From contig NZ_VRSV01000001.1 of assembly GCF_008017415.1 (NCBI RefSeq), positions 1,612,001 through 1,676,000 on the forward strand: a stretch of DNA of 64,000 nt, read 5' to 3'. Of this stretch, positions 25,639-34,743 are shown in pieces. The position numbers and the translations under genes were made by a program. A model generated the notes under the pieces. It had not been told where the DNA came from. It saw nothing but the letters and a program-made list of their open reading frames with translations, and made no database searches. Every line of letters begins with the position of its first letter. The first letter of the stretch is position 1. The DNA is from Microbacterium hatanonis. Lineage in GTDB: Bacteria > Actinomycetota > Actinomycetes > Actinomycetales > Microbacteriaceae.

Positions 25639-26291
25639 TCACGGCCCCTTCCCGGATCACCGAGCGCCGCCGTGTCCGCACGGCGGCGCTCGGCCCCTTG
25701 TGCGCCGCAGCTCTCGCGACCGCTCTCGTGCTCAGCGGCTGCTCGTCTGCGCCTCGCGCAGAATCCACTCCGTCGCAGCCGACCATCGCCGAGCCCACGG
25801 GCGCACCTGAGGTGTCTGAGGCGCCGCCGTCCCCCGAGACCGTCGAGGCGCTCGCGCCCGCGAGCGTGCGCATTCCCGCGATCGAGCTCGACGAGCCCCT
25901 GATCGACCTCGGCATCACCGCCGAGGGCGACATGGAGGTGCCGGAGGACTTCGACGACGTGGGCTGGTTCACCGGCGGGGGCCGCCCCGGAGGCCGAGGC
26001 CCCACGGTGATCGCCGCCCACGTCGACTCCCCCACCGGCCCGGCCGTCTTCCTCCGCCTCGAGGAGCTGGTGCCCGGCGACATCGTGGAGGTCGCCGATA
26101 CGGGGGGAACGGTCTTCTCCTACGTCGTCACCGAGGTGGCCGACTACCCGAAGGCGGCGTTCCCCACCAGCCGTGTCTTCGGCGCGGTCGCCGACGACGA
26201 ACTCCGACTCATCACGTGCGGAGGGGTCTTCGACACGGCGGCGGCCTCCTATGTCGACAACCGCGTGGTCTACGCCGAGCGCGCCGCCTGA
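25635..26291 (+). CDS. Class F sortase
   Basis: Sortase-fold cysteine transpeptidase of 218 residues. Catalytic Cys195 lies in RLITCGG, His129 in IAAHVDS, and Arg210 in VDNRVVYA. The N-terminus has a hydrophobic segment ending in a lipobox-like LSGC at 33-36, so the enzyme may be a lipoprotein rather than a simple membrane-anchored protein. A Pro/Ser/Glu-rich linker follows. The GTG start overlaps the stop of the CHRD gene (GTGA). Class F sortases often lie beside their substrates, although the CHRD protein lacks a canonical sorting motif. Confidence 0.88.
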   Translation: MITAPSRITERRRVRTAALGPLCAAALATALVLSGCSSAPRAESTPSQPTIAEPTGAPEVSEAPPSPETVEALAPASVRIPAIELDEPLIDLGITAEGDMEVPEDFDDVGWFTGGGRPGGRGPTVIAAHVDSPTGPAVFLRLEELVPGDIVEVADTGGTVFSYVVTEVADYPKAAFPTSRVFGAVADDELRLITCGGVFDTAAASYVDNRVVYAERAA

Positions 26292-26303
26292 CCCCGGAAA
26301 CGA

Positions 26304-26339
26304 CGGATGCTGCGGGCCCTCGCGGGTCCGCAGCATCCG
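26304..26339. terminator. Hairpin between convergent sortase and HPr genes
   Basis: Perfect 12-bp stem (CGGATGCTGCGG at 26304-26315 and its complement at 26328-26339) with a 12-nt loop, between two convergent genes. It lacks a long U-tract. It is made of two inverted copies of the recurrent GGATGCTGC motif described in the findings. Confidence 0.6.
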
Positions 26340-26350
26340 ATCGATTCGTC

Positions 26351-26620
26351 CTACTGGGCGTCGAGGTCGGTCTCGAGCAGGGTCACCAGCTCGTCGAGCG
26401 CCTGGTCGGCGCCTTCGCCCTCGGCCTTGAGCGTCACCACGGTTCCCTTGGCAGCGCCGAGGCCCATGAGCGACAGGATGCTGCCGGCGTTCAGGTCGGC
26501 GCCACCGGCGACGGCGATCGTCACGGGGATCTTCTTCTCCTGGACCGCCTGCACGAAGAGCTTCGCGGGTCGCGCGTGCAGTCCGGAGCTGCTGGCGATG
26601 GTGGCCTGACGTTCTGCCAT
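26351..26620 (-). CDS. ptsH: HPr-family phosphocarrier protein
   Basis: 89-residue phosphocarrier of the sugar phosphotransferase system. The phosphorylated histidine is His15 in SSGLHARPAK; NAGSILSLMGLG carries the serine corresponding to the regulatory Ser46 of Firmicutes by position. The ATG at 26618-26620 has GGAAGGA upstream. It closes the fructose PTS cluster, 29 bp after the transporter gene. Enzyme I is not in the window. Confidence 0.94.
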   Translation of the reverse strand: MAERQATIASSSGLHARPAKLFVQAVQEKKIPVTIAVAGGADLNAGSILSLMGLGAAKGTVVTLKAEGEGADQALDELVTLLETDLDAQ

Positions 26621-26649
26621 GGTGGTTCCTTCCGATGGGTGTATATCGA

Positions 26650-28701
26650 TCATGCCGGAACGGCGGCGAGTTCCGGCGCTTCGGCGTCCTTCAGCTCCTT
26701 GCGGCCGACCCACTTCTTCAGCGCCACCACGATCAGAGCCGACACCACCGTGCCCGCGACGATCGAGATGAGGAAGCCCCAGATCGGGTTGATCGCGAAG
26801 AACACGAAGAGCCCGCCATGGGGGGCGTACGACTGCACCGAGAAGGCCATGCTGAGCGCGCCCGTGACAGCGCCGCCCACCATCGAGGCGGGGATGACGC
26901 GCAGCGGATCTGCGGCGGCGAACGGGATCGCACCCTCGCTGATGAACGACGCACCGAGCAGCCACGCCGCAACGCCGTTCTCGCGCTCGACAGGGGTGAA
27001 CTCCTTGCGCGCGAGAACCGTGGAGGCGAGAGCCATGGCGAGCGGGGGCACCATACCTGCCGACATGACAGCCGCCATGATCAGGTACGGGGCGGTGTTG
27101 TCCACCGTGGCGGCGGCGAGTCCGGCCGTCGCGAAGGCGTAGGCGACCTTGTTGACCGGTCCGCCGAGGTCGAAGCACATCATGAGCCCGAGGATGACTC
27201 CGAGGAGCACGGCGCCGACGCCGCTCTGCGACATCGAGGTGAGCCAGTCGGTCAGCACGGTCATGAGCGCGGCGATCGGGCGACCGAGGAAGAGCACCAT
27301 GAGTCCCGAGGCGAAGATCGATCCGAGGAGCGGGATGATCACGACGGGCATGAGCCCCCGCAGGAAGCGAGGCGCATTCAGGCGGCCGAGCCACCAGGCG
27401 ATGAAACCGGCGAGCAGACCGCCGATGATGCCGCCGATGAAACCGGCGTTCATCAGCACGGCGACCGCACCCGCGACGAATCCGGGGGCGATACCCGGGC
27501 GGTCGGCGATCGCGAACGCGATGTAACCGGCGAGGGCGGAGACGAGGAAGCCCATCGACGTCGCACCGATCATGAACGCCACCGAGCCGAGGTACTGCCC
27601 GAGGGGTCCGAGCGGCGAGGTGATGTCGGTCGTCGGCAGGTCCCACAACGAGTTCTGGGTGATGACCGTCGCGGCGTTCGTGGTGACCTCGAAGCCGCCG
27701 AGCAGGAAGCCGAGCGCGATGAGCAGACCGCCGCCCGCGACGAACGGGATCATGTAGCTCACACCGGTGAGCAGGATGCGCTGGATGCGCGCACCCCACG
27801 ACACCGGGGCGGTATCGGCTGCGGAGGTCGTCGCCTCGCCCGTCACGCGCGCGGCGTTCGGGTTCTTCGACGCGGCGATCGCTTCGGCGATGAGCTGCTT
27901 GGGCTGCTCGATGCCTCGCTTCACTCCGGAGCGCACGACCGGCTTACCGGCGAAACGCTGCGGTTCGCGCACGTCGACGTCCGTGGCGAAGATGACCGCA
28001 TCGGCGTTGTCGATGACGCTCTGCGGGAGGGCCTTGTAGCCGCTGGAACCCTGCGGCTCGACGATCAGGTCGACGCCCTCCTCCTTGCCCGCCGCCGTCA
28101 GAGCGTCGGCCGCCATGAAGGTGTGCGCGATGCCCGTGGCGCACGCGGTCACCGCGACGATCCGGGCCGGCGTGGATCCCGTCGACGACGTCTGCGTGCG
28201 CGCTTCCGCGCGGGTCGCCGCCGGTGCGGGCTCGACCGCCGGGGCGGGCGCGGGCTCGATCGCGGCGCTCACGATACCGACGGCTTCCTCGGGCGTGGAC
28301 GCCGACCGCAGGCCCGCCATGAAGTCGGGGTTCATGAGGCTCCGAGCCAGCTGCGACAGCACGGCGAGGTGCGCCTCGTCGGCCCCCGCGGGGGCGGCGA
28401 TGAGGAACACGATGTCGGCCGGGCCGTCGGGGGCGCCGAAGTCGACCCCGGGCTTCAGCCGCGCGAAGGCGAGCGTGGGCTCGGTCACCGACGCGCTGCG
28501 CGCGTGGGGAATGCCGATGCCGCCGGGGAGACCGGTCTCGTCCTTCTCCTCGCGCGCCCAGGCGTCGGCGAAGAGCTCGTCGGCGTCACGCGCCCGGCCG
28601 TTCGCGACGACCCGTTCGGCGAGGGCCCGGATGACGTCGGCTTTGCCGTCGCCCAGCGGCTCGTCGAGGCTGACGAGCTCAGGTGTGATGATGCGGGACA
28701 T
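26650..28701 (-). CDS. fruA: Fructose PTS transporter, fused EIIA-EIIB-EIIC
   Basis: 683-residue fused transporter importing fructose as fructose-1-phosphate. The EIIA domain (about 1-150) has His66 in GIGIPHARS, an Ala/Pro-rich linker spans about 150-178, EIIB has the phosphorylated Cys187 in VTACATGIAHTF, and EIIC (about 310-660) is polytopic with GAIPFAAADPLRVIPA and CFDLGGPVNK signatures. The start has GGAGG 7 nt upstream. It lies between fruK and ptsH in one transcription direction. Confidence 0.95.
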   Translation of the reverse strand: MSRIITPELVSLDEPLGDGKADVIRALAERVVANGRARDADELFADAWAREEKDETGLPGGIGIPHARSASVTEPTLAFARLKPGVDFGAPDGPADIVFLIAAPAGADEAHLAVLSQLARSLMNPDFMAGLRSASTPEEAVGIVSAAIEPAPAPAVEPAPAATRAEARTQTSSTGSTPARIVAVTACATGIAHTFMAADALTAAGKEEGVDLIVEPQGSSGYKALPQSVIDNADAVIFATDVDVREPQRFAGKPVVRSGVKRGIEQPKQLIAEAIAASKNPNAARVTGEATTSAADTAPVSWGARIQRILLTGVSYMIPFVAGGGLLIALGFLLGGFEVTTNAATVITQNSLWDLPTTDITSPLGPLGQYLGSVAFMIGATSMGFLVSALAGYIAFAIADRPGIAPGFVAGAVAVLMNAGFIGGIIGGLLAGFIAWWLGRLNAPRFLRGLMPVVIIPLLGSIFASGLMVLFLGRPIAALMTVLTDWLTSMSQSGVGAVLLGVILGLMMCFDLGGPVNKVAYAFATAGLAAATVDNTAPYLIMAAVMSAGMVPPLAMALASTVLARKEFTPVERENGVAAWLLGASFISEGAIPFAAADPLRVIPASMVGGAVTGALSMAFSVQSYAPHGGLFVFFAINPIWGFLISIVAGTVVSALIVVALKKWVGRKELKDAEAPELAAVPA

Positions 28702-28728
28702 GTCATGACCTCCGTGGTCAGGGGTGGA

Positions 28729-29685
28729 TCAGGTTGTGGGGAGGAGAGGGACGACCCGGACGCTGCCGGGAGGCAGGTCTGCGGGGGTGGGCGCCTGGGT
28801 TCCGGGCAGCATCGCGGCGGCGGCACCGTACGCGACCGCGTTGGCGAGTCGCTCGGCGGGCGCCCCGCCGGCGACATCGGCGAGGAGGTACCCCGCCAGC
28901 GAGCTGTCGCCCGCACCGACGGTGCTGGCCACCGTGATCTTCGGAGCGACGGCGCGCAGCACATCGTCGCCGGTGACCAGGAGGGCTCCCGCACCGCCGA
29001 GGGTGACGAGGGCCGCACCGACGTTCGAGGGGACGACCGTGCGCGCCCGCCGCACGGCCTCCGCGACGAGATCGACGTCGTCCGAGGGGTCTTCGCGGAC
29101 GAGCGCGGCGAGCTCTTCGTCGTTCGGTTTGATCAGGTCGGGACGCCCGTCGCGGACGACGGCCTCGAGCGCGGCTCCGGAGGCGTCCACGGCGATGCGC
29201 GGGGCGCGATCGCCCCATGCCTCGCGCACGGCGCGGATGACGTCGGTGTAGAACGTCGCGCCCGCACCGGGAGGAACCGATCCGGCCAGCACGAGCCAGT
29301 CGGCGTCGGCGCAGGCCTCGACGACCGCCGACGTGAGCTCGGCGGCGCCGGCAGCATCCATCACCGGCCCCGGCAGATTGATCTTGGTCGTCGTGCCGGC
29401 CGGGTCGGTGACCGTCAGGTTCGCACGCACGCGCCCCGCAGAGGCGACCGCTCGGACGGGGATGCCGGTGGTCGCGAGCAGCTCGCTGTAGGGATCGTGG
29501 TCGCCGACGGGGACGACGGCGAGCGTGGCGCGGCCGGCGGCCGCGATGACCCGCGCGACGTTGACGCCTTTGCCCCCGGCGTCCTCCCGTGCGTCGTTCG
29601 CGGACTGCACCTCCCCGACTTCGAGCGGTGCCGCCAGCGTGACGGCACGATCGATCGACGGGTTCGCGGTGAGAGTGACGATCAT
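28729..29685 (-). CDS. fruK: 1-phosphofructokinase
   Basis: PfkB-family sugar kinase converting fructose-1-phosphate to fructose-1,6-bisphosphate. Signatures: TLTANPSIDRAV, DAGGKGVNVAR, and the anion-hole/catalytic motif TVGAGDSSLAGYL. Length 318 residues. I chose the ATG at 29683-29685 because it overlaps the regulator stop as ATGA; an in-frame GTG lies three codons upstream. It precedes the transporter by 27 bp. Confidence 0.95.
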   Translation of the reverse strand: MIVTLTANPSIDRAVTLAAPLEVGEVQSANDAREDAGGKGVNVARVIAAAGRATLAVVPVGDHDPYSELLATTGIPVRAVASAGRVRANLTVTDPAGTTTKINLPGPVMDAAGAAELTSAVVEACADADWLVLAGSVPPGAGATFYTDVIRAVREAWGDRAPRIAVDASGAALEAVVRDGRPDLIKPNDEELAALVREDPSDDVDLVAEAVRRARTVVPSNVGAALVTLGGAGALLVTGDDVLRAVAPKITVASTVGAGDSSLAGYLLADVAGGAPAERLANAVAYGAAAAMLPGTQAPTPADLPPGSVRVVPLLPTT

Positions 29686-30464
29686 GCGACCCACACCTCC
29701 GCACCGGCGTCGCCGAGGGCGTTCGCGAGTCGACTGTCGGGAGCCGCATCGGAGACGAGATCGTCGATGTCGGTGAGCCCGCCGAACCGGACGAGGAGCT
29801 CTGCTCCGAACTTCTCCGCGTCGGTCACGACGACCACTCGCCGCGCCGCCGCGATGATGGCGGCCTTCACGGCCGCTTCATCGGGATCGGGGGTGCTCAG
29901 TCCGAAGCCCTCGCTGAGGCCGTTCGTACCGACGAAGGCGACGTCGGGTCGCAGGTGCGAGATCGCGTTGACCGTCTCCGCACCGACCGCGGCGGCCGTC
30001 AGACCGCGGATGCGCCCGCCGATGACGGTGAGTCCGAGGTCGGACCCCGCGAGATCGTGCGCGATCGTCATCGAGTGCGTGACGATCTCGGCACCGCCGC
30101 GGGAGTTCGCGAGATGGATCGGGAGCGCGGACGCGACGGCAGCGACGGTCGTTCCTGCGTCGAGGTAGACCGATCCGCGGAATCCGGCGTCGAGCAGCGC
30201 GGCCGCCCGCCGGCCGATGGCTTGCTTCGCATCGCCCTTGCGCAGCGCACGTTCCGAGACCGGGGTCTCGACGGTGCTCCCGCGATCGGTCGCGACGGCG
30301 CCGCCGTGGACGCGACGAAGGGTACCCGCCTCTTCGAGGAGCGCGAGGTCGCGACGGATCGTCTCGGTCGTCACACCGAAGCGAGCAGACAGATCCACCA
30401 CGCCGACGCGGCCTTCTTCACGCAGCAGTCGCTCGACGAGCTCTTGTCGCTCCATTGCGTACAT
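29682..30464 (-). CDS. fruR: DeoR/GlpR-family transcriptional regulator of fructose genes
   Basis: 260 residues. The N-terminal winged helix has VVDLSARFGVTTETIRRDLALLEEAGTLRRVHGGA, the DeoR signature; the C-terminal sugar-phosphate-sensing domain has LDAGTTVAAVA, LTVIGGRIRG and DVAFVGTNGL. It is first in the fru operon and likely repressed until fructose-1-phosphate accumulates (known for homologues). GGGAGG precedes the ATG by 6 nt. Confidence 0.92.
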   Translation of the reverse strand: MYAMERQELVERLLREEGRVGVVDLSARFGVTTETIRRDLALLEEAGTLRRVHGGAVATDRGSTVETPVSERALRKGDAKQAIGRRAAALLDAGFRGSVYLDAGTTVAAVASALPIHLANSRGGAEIVTHSMTIAHDLAGSDLGLTVIGGRIRGLTAAAVGAETVNAISHLRPDVAFVGTNGLSEGFGLSTPDPDEAAVKAAIIAAARRVVVVTDAEKFGAELLVRFGGLTDIDDLVSDAAPDSRLANALGDAGAEVWVA

Positions 30465-30551
30465 CGTGGTCCTCCCGATGGAATTCCCACACAGTACAAC
30501 AGATACGCAGGTAAAGCCACACTCAGGTGACGAAGGCGACGACGGCCGAGC
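30465..30551 (-). promoter_or_regulatory. fru operon promoter/operator region
   Basis: Relatively AT-rich leader upstream of fruR. On the minus strand it has two GTGTGG copies (complement at 30487-30492 and 30517-30522) exactly 30 bp apart, three helical turns, which may be FruR half-sites. No confident -35/-10 pair was identified. Confidence 0.35.
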
Positions 30552-31652
30552 TCAGTCCTGAACTCCGATCGCCGCGCGTTGCTGCACGAGCGGGCACGCG
30601 AAGGCATCCCGCTCCCCCAGCCCCACGCGGTTGATGTAACGCGTGACGATGGCGTAGGAGGCGAAGAGCCCGACGCTCGTGTACGGCACTCCCTTCTCCG
30701 CGCAATACGCCGCGATCAACGGCGCGGCCTTGCGCAGATGGGGCCGCGGCATGGACGGGAACAGGTGGTGCTCGATCTGGTAGTTGAGACCCCCGAGCAG
30801 CACGTCGACGAACCTTCCGCCACGGACGTTGCGACTCATCAGCACCTGGCGCCGAAGGAAGTCGAGGGTCACGGTGCGCGGCACGATCGGCATCCCCTTA
30901 TGGTTCGGCGCGAACGACACACCCATGTAGAAGCCGAACAGTCCGAGCTGGACGACGAGGAAGACGGCGGCGATCCCGGGGGAGAGGACGAGGAAGACGA
31001 TCGCAGCGAAGCCCCCGAGCCGCACGACGAGGAAGGCGATCTCGACCCAGCGACGGGCGAGGTGTTCGCGGGTCGTGACTCGACGCACCCCCGACGCATG
31101 CAACGAGACACCCTCCAGCAGCAGGATCGGGAAGAAGAAGACCCCCTGATGCGAGCGGAGCCAGCGCACGATCGGCCCCCTCGGAATCGCCGCCTTCTCC
31201 GCCGTCACAGCGATGACCGGAAGGTCGATGTCGGGGTCGGCGTCGATCTTGTTCGGATTCGCGTGGTGCCGCGTGTGCTTGTGCTGCCACCAGCCGTAGC
31301 TCATGCCGACGAACAGGTCGCCGAGGATGAGGCAGATCCAATCGTTCCACTTGCCGGAGACGAAGATCTGACGGTGCGCGGCATCGTGACCGAGGAAGGC
31401 GATCTGCGTGAAGAGGATGGCGAAGCCGGCCGCGGTGAACAGCTGCCACCACGTGTCGCCGATGAAGAAGAACGCCACGATGAACCCGGCGAGGATCACC
31501 GGTGCGAGCACGAGCTTCGTCCAGTAATAGCCGTAGCGGCGTCGGAGGAGCCCGCTCTCACGGACCCGCTGTGCGAGTTCGGTGAACTCGCTGGTTCCTC
31601 GGCCCGCGCGGTCGCGGAGCGGGGAGGGACTGACCGTTCGTATGCCGGTCAT
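30552..31652 (-). CDS. Fatty-acid desaturase (acyl-lipid/acyl-CoA type)
   Basis: Membrane di-iron desaturase of 366 residues. The three histidine boxes are HDAAH (89-93), HKHTRHH (124-130) and QIEHH in the C-terminal part; hydrophobic segments fill residues about 45-120 and 185-245. This is the omega-3/linoleoyl-CoA-like group that introduces double bonds into membrane acyl chains. The ATG at 31650-31652 has no clear Shine-Dalgarno sequence. A 19-codon ORF with a possible leaderless start lies 17 nt upstream and may govern initiation. A longer in-frame start (GTG 31748) exists but is less likely. Confidence 0.86.
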   Translation of the reverse strand: MTGIRTVSPSPLRDRAGRGTSEFTELAQRVRESGLLRRRYGYYWTKLVLAPVILAGFIVAFFFIGDTWWQLFTAAGFAILFTQIAFLGHDAAHRQIFVSGKWNDWICLILGDLFVGMSYGWWQHKHTRHHANPNKIDADPDIDLPVIAVTAEKAAIPRGPIVRWLRSHQGVFFFPILLLEGVSLHASGVRRVTTREHLARRWVEIAFLVVRLGGFAAIVFLVLSPGIAAVFLVVQLGLFGFYMGVSFAPNHKGMPIVPRTVTLDFLRRQVLMSRNVRGGRFVDVLLGGLNYQIEHHLFPSMPRPHLRKAAPLIAAYCAEKGVPYTSVGLFASYAIVTRYINRVGLGERDAFACPLVQQRAAIGVQD

Positions 31653-31669
31653 GAGGGATCCCGTGGGCG

Positions 31670-31729
31670 TCAGGCGGCCGTGAAGCGCGTCGGGCGCAGC
31701 CTCTCCGGGGAGATATCCGAGGTGTTCAT
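31670..31729 (-). CDS. 19-residue upstream ORF ahead of the desaturase
   Basis: Mini-ORF of 19 codons plus stop (starts MNTSDISPERLRP). Its ATG is 6 nt after TACCGT at 31736-31741, so it could be translated from a leaderless transcript that continues into the desaturase gene 17 nt downstream. It could be a regulatory uORF or simply the true 5' end of the mRNA without function; conservation is unknown. Confidence 0.35.
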   Translation of the reverse strand: MNTSDISPERLRPTRFTAA

Positions 31730-31735
31730 GAGGGA

Positions 31736-31741
31736 ACGGTA
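31736..31741 (-). promoter_or_regulatory. Putative -10 (TACCGT) for the desaturase transcript
   Basis: Minus-strand TACCGT positioned 6 nt before the mini-ORF ATG at 31729, the same spacing seen at other leaderless-type starts in this window. Confidence 0.4.
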
Positions 31742-31795
31742 CGCCCACAGCCTGGGCGCCTCACAGGATTGGCGGCGCGCACGCCCTCCACGAAC

Positions 31796-31824
31796 GAAAA
31801 AACCCCGCCTGAGCGGGGATTTTC
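31796..31824. terminator. Terminator hairpin after tRNA-Gln
   Basis: CCCCGC (31803-31808) pairs with GCGGGG (31813-31818) around CTGA, flanked by an A-run on one side and TTTT on the other, so it can act in both directions. In minus-strand reading it directly follows tRNA-Gln. Confidence 0.75.
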
Positions 31825-31830
31825 ATAAAG

Positions 31831-31902
31831 CTGGGGTACCTGGACTCGAACCAAGAACAACGGTACCAGAAACCGCCGTGTTGCCAATTACACCATACCC
31901 CA
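31831..31902 (-). tRNA. tRNA-Gln (anticodon CTG)
   Basis: 72-nt cloverleaf: acceptor TGGGGTA pairs with TACCCCA, the anticodon arm CGGTTTCTGGTACCG shows anticodon CTG, and the T arm is CTTGG-TTCGAGT-CCAGG. Discriminator G, no encoded CCA. It lies just downstream of gltX, a frequent association because Gln-tRNA in most actinobacteria is made by misacylation with GltX followed by amidation. Confidence 0.95.
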
Positions 31903-31972
31903 CCAGGCTGCGACCTAAGCCGTGCCGAGGATCAACTCTAGCCGACGGCGGCGGTCGCGCCAAACCGAGACG

Positions 31973-33487
31973 CTACTGCGCCAGGTGATCCACCAGTGCG
32001 CCGAGACGCCGGATCGACTCGGCCTTGCCGAGCAGCTCCATCGACTCGAAGAGCGGAGGCGAGATCCGGCGCCCCGTCAGCGCGACGCGCGGAGGACCGT
32101 AGGCCACCCGCGGTTTCAGCCCGAGTTCGTCCACCAGCGCGTGCGACAGGGCCTCCTGCACCCCCGCGGCGGTGAACTCCTCCGCCGGAACGAGCTCGAG
32201 CGCACCGACGCACGCCACAAGCACGTCACCGGCGTTCGCGGGCAGACCCTTGAGTGCGTCCTCCTGGTAGGAGATCTCGTCGGTGAAGAGGAACCCGAGC
32301 ATGCCCGGCACTTCACCGAGCATCTGCACGCGCTCCTGAACCAGAGGAGCGGACGCCGCGATCTTCGCGGTCTCCTCGGGAGTCGGGATCGCATCGATCA
32401 CACCCGCCTGGGCGAGGTAGGGCACGATCCTCTCGGCGAAGTCCGAAGCATCCAGCATGCGGATGTGGTCGCCGTTGATGGACTCGGCCTTCTTCTGGTC
32501 GAACCGGGCCGGGTTCGGGTTGACGTCGGCGATGTCGAAGGCCGCGACGAGCTCGTCGAGCGAGAAGACGTCACGATCCGGAGCGATGGACCATCCGAGG
32601 AGAGCCAGGTAGTTCAGAAGCCCTTCGTGGATGAACCCCTTCTCACGCTGGAGGAAGAGGTCTGCCTTCGGGTCGCGCTTGGAGAGCTTCTTGTTTCCCT
32701 CCTCGCCCAGAACGAGCGGCATATGGCCGAAGCGCGGCATGAAGTCGGTGACGCCCGCCTCGAGGAGAGCCCTGTACAGCGACAACTGGCGGGCGGTCGA
32801 CGGCATCAGATCCTCGCCGCGGATGACGTGCGTGATCCCCATGAGGGCATCGTCGACGGGGTTCACGAAGGTGTAGAGCGGCACTCCCCCGGCGCGGACG
32901 ATCACGAAGTCGGGGAACGATCCGGCGGGGAAGGTCACCTCGCCGCGGATCAGGTCGACGTAGGTGAGGTCTTCGTCGGGCACCCGCAGCCGCCAGGCGG
33001 GCTCGCGTCCCTCCGCGCGGAACGCGGCCTTCTGCTCGTCGCTGAGCGTGCGGTCGTAGTTGTCGTAGCCGAGCTGCTTGGCGCGCCCGTTGGCGGCGTT
33101 GCGCTCGTCGATCTCCTCGGCCGTCGAGTAGCTCTCGTACACGACGCCGGCTTCGACGAGCTTCGCCAGCACGTCACGGTAGATGTCGTGGCGCTGCGAC
33201 TGCCGATAAGGAGCGTGCGGGCCGCCGACCTCGACGCCCTCGTCCCAGTCGATCCGCAGCCAGCGGAGCGCGTCGAGGAGCTGCGCGTAGCTCTCCTCGC
33301 TGTCGCGCGCGGCGTCGGTGTCTTCGATGCGGAAGATGAGCTTGCCGCCGTGGTGCCGGGCGTACGCCCAGTTGAACAGAGCCGTGCGGACGAGGCCGAC
33401 GTGCGGCAGGCCGGTGGGGCTCGGGCAGAAGCGGACGCGGACGTCGGCTCCCGTGGCGGTCGTGGTGCGGGGATCGGGTGTAGACAT
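31973..33487 (-). CDS. gltX: Glutamyl-tRNA synthetase
   Basis: Class I aminoacyl-tRNA synthetase of 504 residues. The HIGH-type motif is [10 protein letters not shown] at 22-31, the KMSKS loop is KKLSKRD, and the GluRS signature [16 protein letters not shown] is present. The C-terminal anticodon-binding helical domain is complete. The ATG is preceded by GGAGGG and also by a TAGGCT hexamer 8 nt away. tRNA-Gln follows it on the same strand. Confidence 0.96.
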   Translation of the reverse strand: MSTPDPRTTTATGADVRVRFCPSPTGLPHVGLVRTALFNWAYARHHGGKLIFRIEDTDAARDSEESYAQLLDALRWLRIDWDEGVEVGGPHAPYRQSQRHDIYRDVLAKLVEAGVVYESYSTAEEIDERNAANGRAKQLGYDNYDRTLSDEQKAAFRAEGREPAWRLRVPDEDLTYVDLIRGEVTFPAGSFPDFVIVRAGGVPLYTFVNPVDDALMGITHVIRGEDLMPSTARQLSLYRALLEAGVTDFMPRFGHMPLVLGEEGNKKLSKRDPKADLFLQREKGFIHEGLLNYLALLGWSIAPDRDVFSLDELVAAFDIADVNPNPARFDQKKAESINGDHIRMLDASDFAERIVPYLAQAGVIDAIPTPEETAKIAASAPLVQERVQMLGEVPGMLGFLFTDEISYQEDALKGLPANAGDVLVACVGALELVPAEEFTAAGVQEALSHALVDELGLKPRVAYGPPRVALTGRRISPPLFESMELLGKAESIRRLGALVDHLAQ

Positions 33488-33498
33488 CGCCCTCCAGC

Positions 33499-34743
33499 CT
33501 AGTCGCGCGAGGGGCGCCCCCATCGAGCGAGCACCGTCACCAGCGCGACGAGCACCAGTGCGCACCACGCCAGTCCGTCGTAGCCGATCGTGGCCAGAGC
33601 GACGCCGGCGAGCACCGAGCCGACGGCTGCGCTGAGAGTCATGACCGTATCGCTGAGCCCCTGTCGGCGCGGGCGCCGATCGGTGGGCGTTGATTCGGTT
33701 AGGAGCGCGGCACCGGCGACGGTCGCAGCACTCCAGCCGAGGCCGAGGAGCAGGAGAGCGACGGTCACCCCCACCTGCGAGTGGGTGAACAGCGCCGCGC
33801 ACACGAGGGATGCGGCGAGGATCGCCTGCCCGAGCAGAACGACGGGCAGCCTTCCGACACGATCGGCGAGCCACCCGAACAGCGGCGACAGGCCGTACAT
33901 GCCGAAGACGTGGACGGCGATGGTGATGCCGACGGTCGCAGTCACCGCGCCGTCCGGCGACATGTGAGCCAGGTGCACCGGGGTCATCGCCATCACCGAC
34001 GCCATCACCACGTGGCTGCCGGCAACGGCGAAGATCGCGTACCGCGCGACGCGCGGGCGGTCGACTGCGTCGATCCGCGTGGCCCCCGCTCCCCCGGAGC
34101 GCTCCAGCCTCTGCGCCCACAGCAGCGGGTCGGGCCGCAGGGCGACGAGGTACAGCGCGAGTGCGGCCGCCTGCGCGCCGAAGGAGAACAGGTACGAACC
34201 GGTGAGCTCGGGCATGCCGAGAATCCGGCCGAGGCTCTCACCCGGACCGACGAGCAACGGCCCGGCGACGCCGCCGACGGTCGTCGCCCAGACGACGACG
34301 GACAGGTCGCGCGCGCGCCTGCGGTCGGTGGCGAGATCGGTGGCCGCGAACCGGGACTGCAGATTCCCGGCGTTACCCATCCCGATGAGGACGACGCCCG
34401 CCAGCAGAAGCGGGAACGACCTGACGACCGCCGACGTCACGACGATCGCGATCCCGATGAGGGCGAGCGCATTGCCGAGGGTCAGCGCGAGTCGCCGCCC
34501 GCGCCGGGCCGCCAGACGAGCCAGGGGGATCGCAGCGAGGGCAGCACCCAGGGTGACCGACGCCGTCGCAAAGCCCGACAGGCCGTCCTGGCCCGAGAGA
34601 TCGGCCGCCAGCAGAGCGCCGAGCGATACGGTCGCGCCGAACGCCACACCTCCGAGCACCTGCCCGGTCGCGAGCACGCGCACCGTCCGGCGCTGTGCGC
34701 GCTCGATGTCTCCCGTGAGCGGCGTCGCCGCCGCTGCGCTCAC
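33499..34743 (-). CDS. MFS transporter
   Basis: Major facilitator superfamily permease of 414 residues with about 12 hydrophobic segments; [14 protein letters not shown] and [17 protein letters not shown] are the paired cytoplasmic-loop motifs of the two halves. Probably a drug or metabolite exporter; substrate unknown. The GTG start overlaps the stop of the FAA-hydrolase gene (GTGA), and gltX follows 11 bp after its end. Confidence 0.86.
   Translation of the reverse strand: MSAAAATPLTGDIERAQRRTVRVLATGQVLGGVAFGATVSLGALLAADLSGQDGLSGFATASVTLGAALAAIPLARLAARRGRRLALTLGNALALIGIAIVVTSAVVRSFPLLLAGVVLIGMGNAGNLQSRFAATDLATDRRRARDLSVVVWATTVGGVAGPLLVGPGESLGRILGMPELTGSYLFSFGAQAAALALYLVALRPDPLLWAQRLERSGGAGATRIDAVDRPRVARYAIFAVAGSHVVMASVMAMTPVHLAHMSPDGAVTATVGITIAVHVFGMYGLSPLFGWLADRVGRLPVVLLGQAILAASLVCAALFTHSQVGVTVALLLLGLGWSAATVAGAALLTESTPTDRRPRRQGLSDTVMTLSAAVGSVLAGVALATIGYDGLAWCALVLVALVTVLARWGRPSRD

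Noticed and set aside
26635..30168. A very long plus-strand open frame (about 1177 codons) opposite the fructose PTS operon
   Set aside because: It is antisense to fruA, fruK and fruR, which have full family motifs, and its product is Arg/Gly/His/Asp-rich low complexity, as expected for a shadow frame in high-GC DNA.
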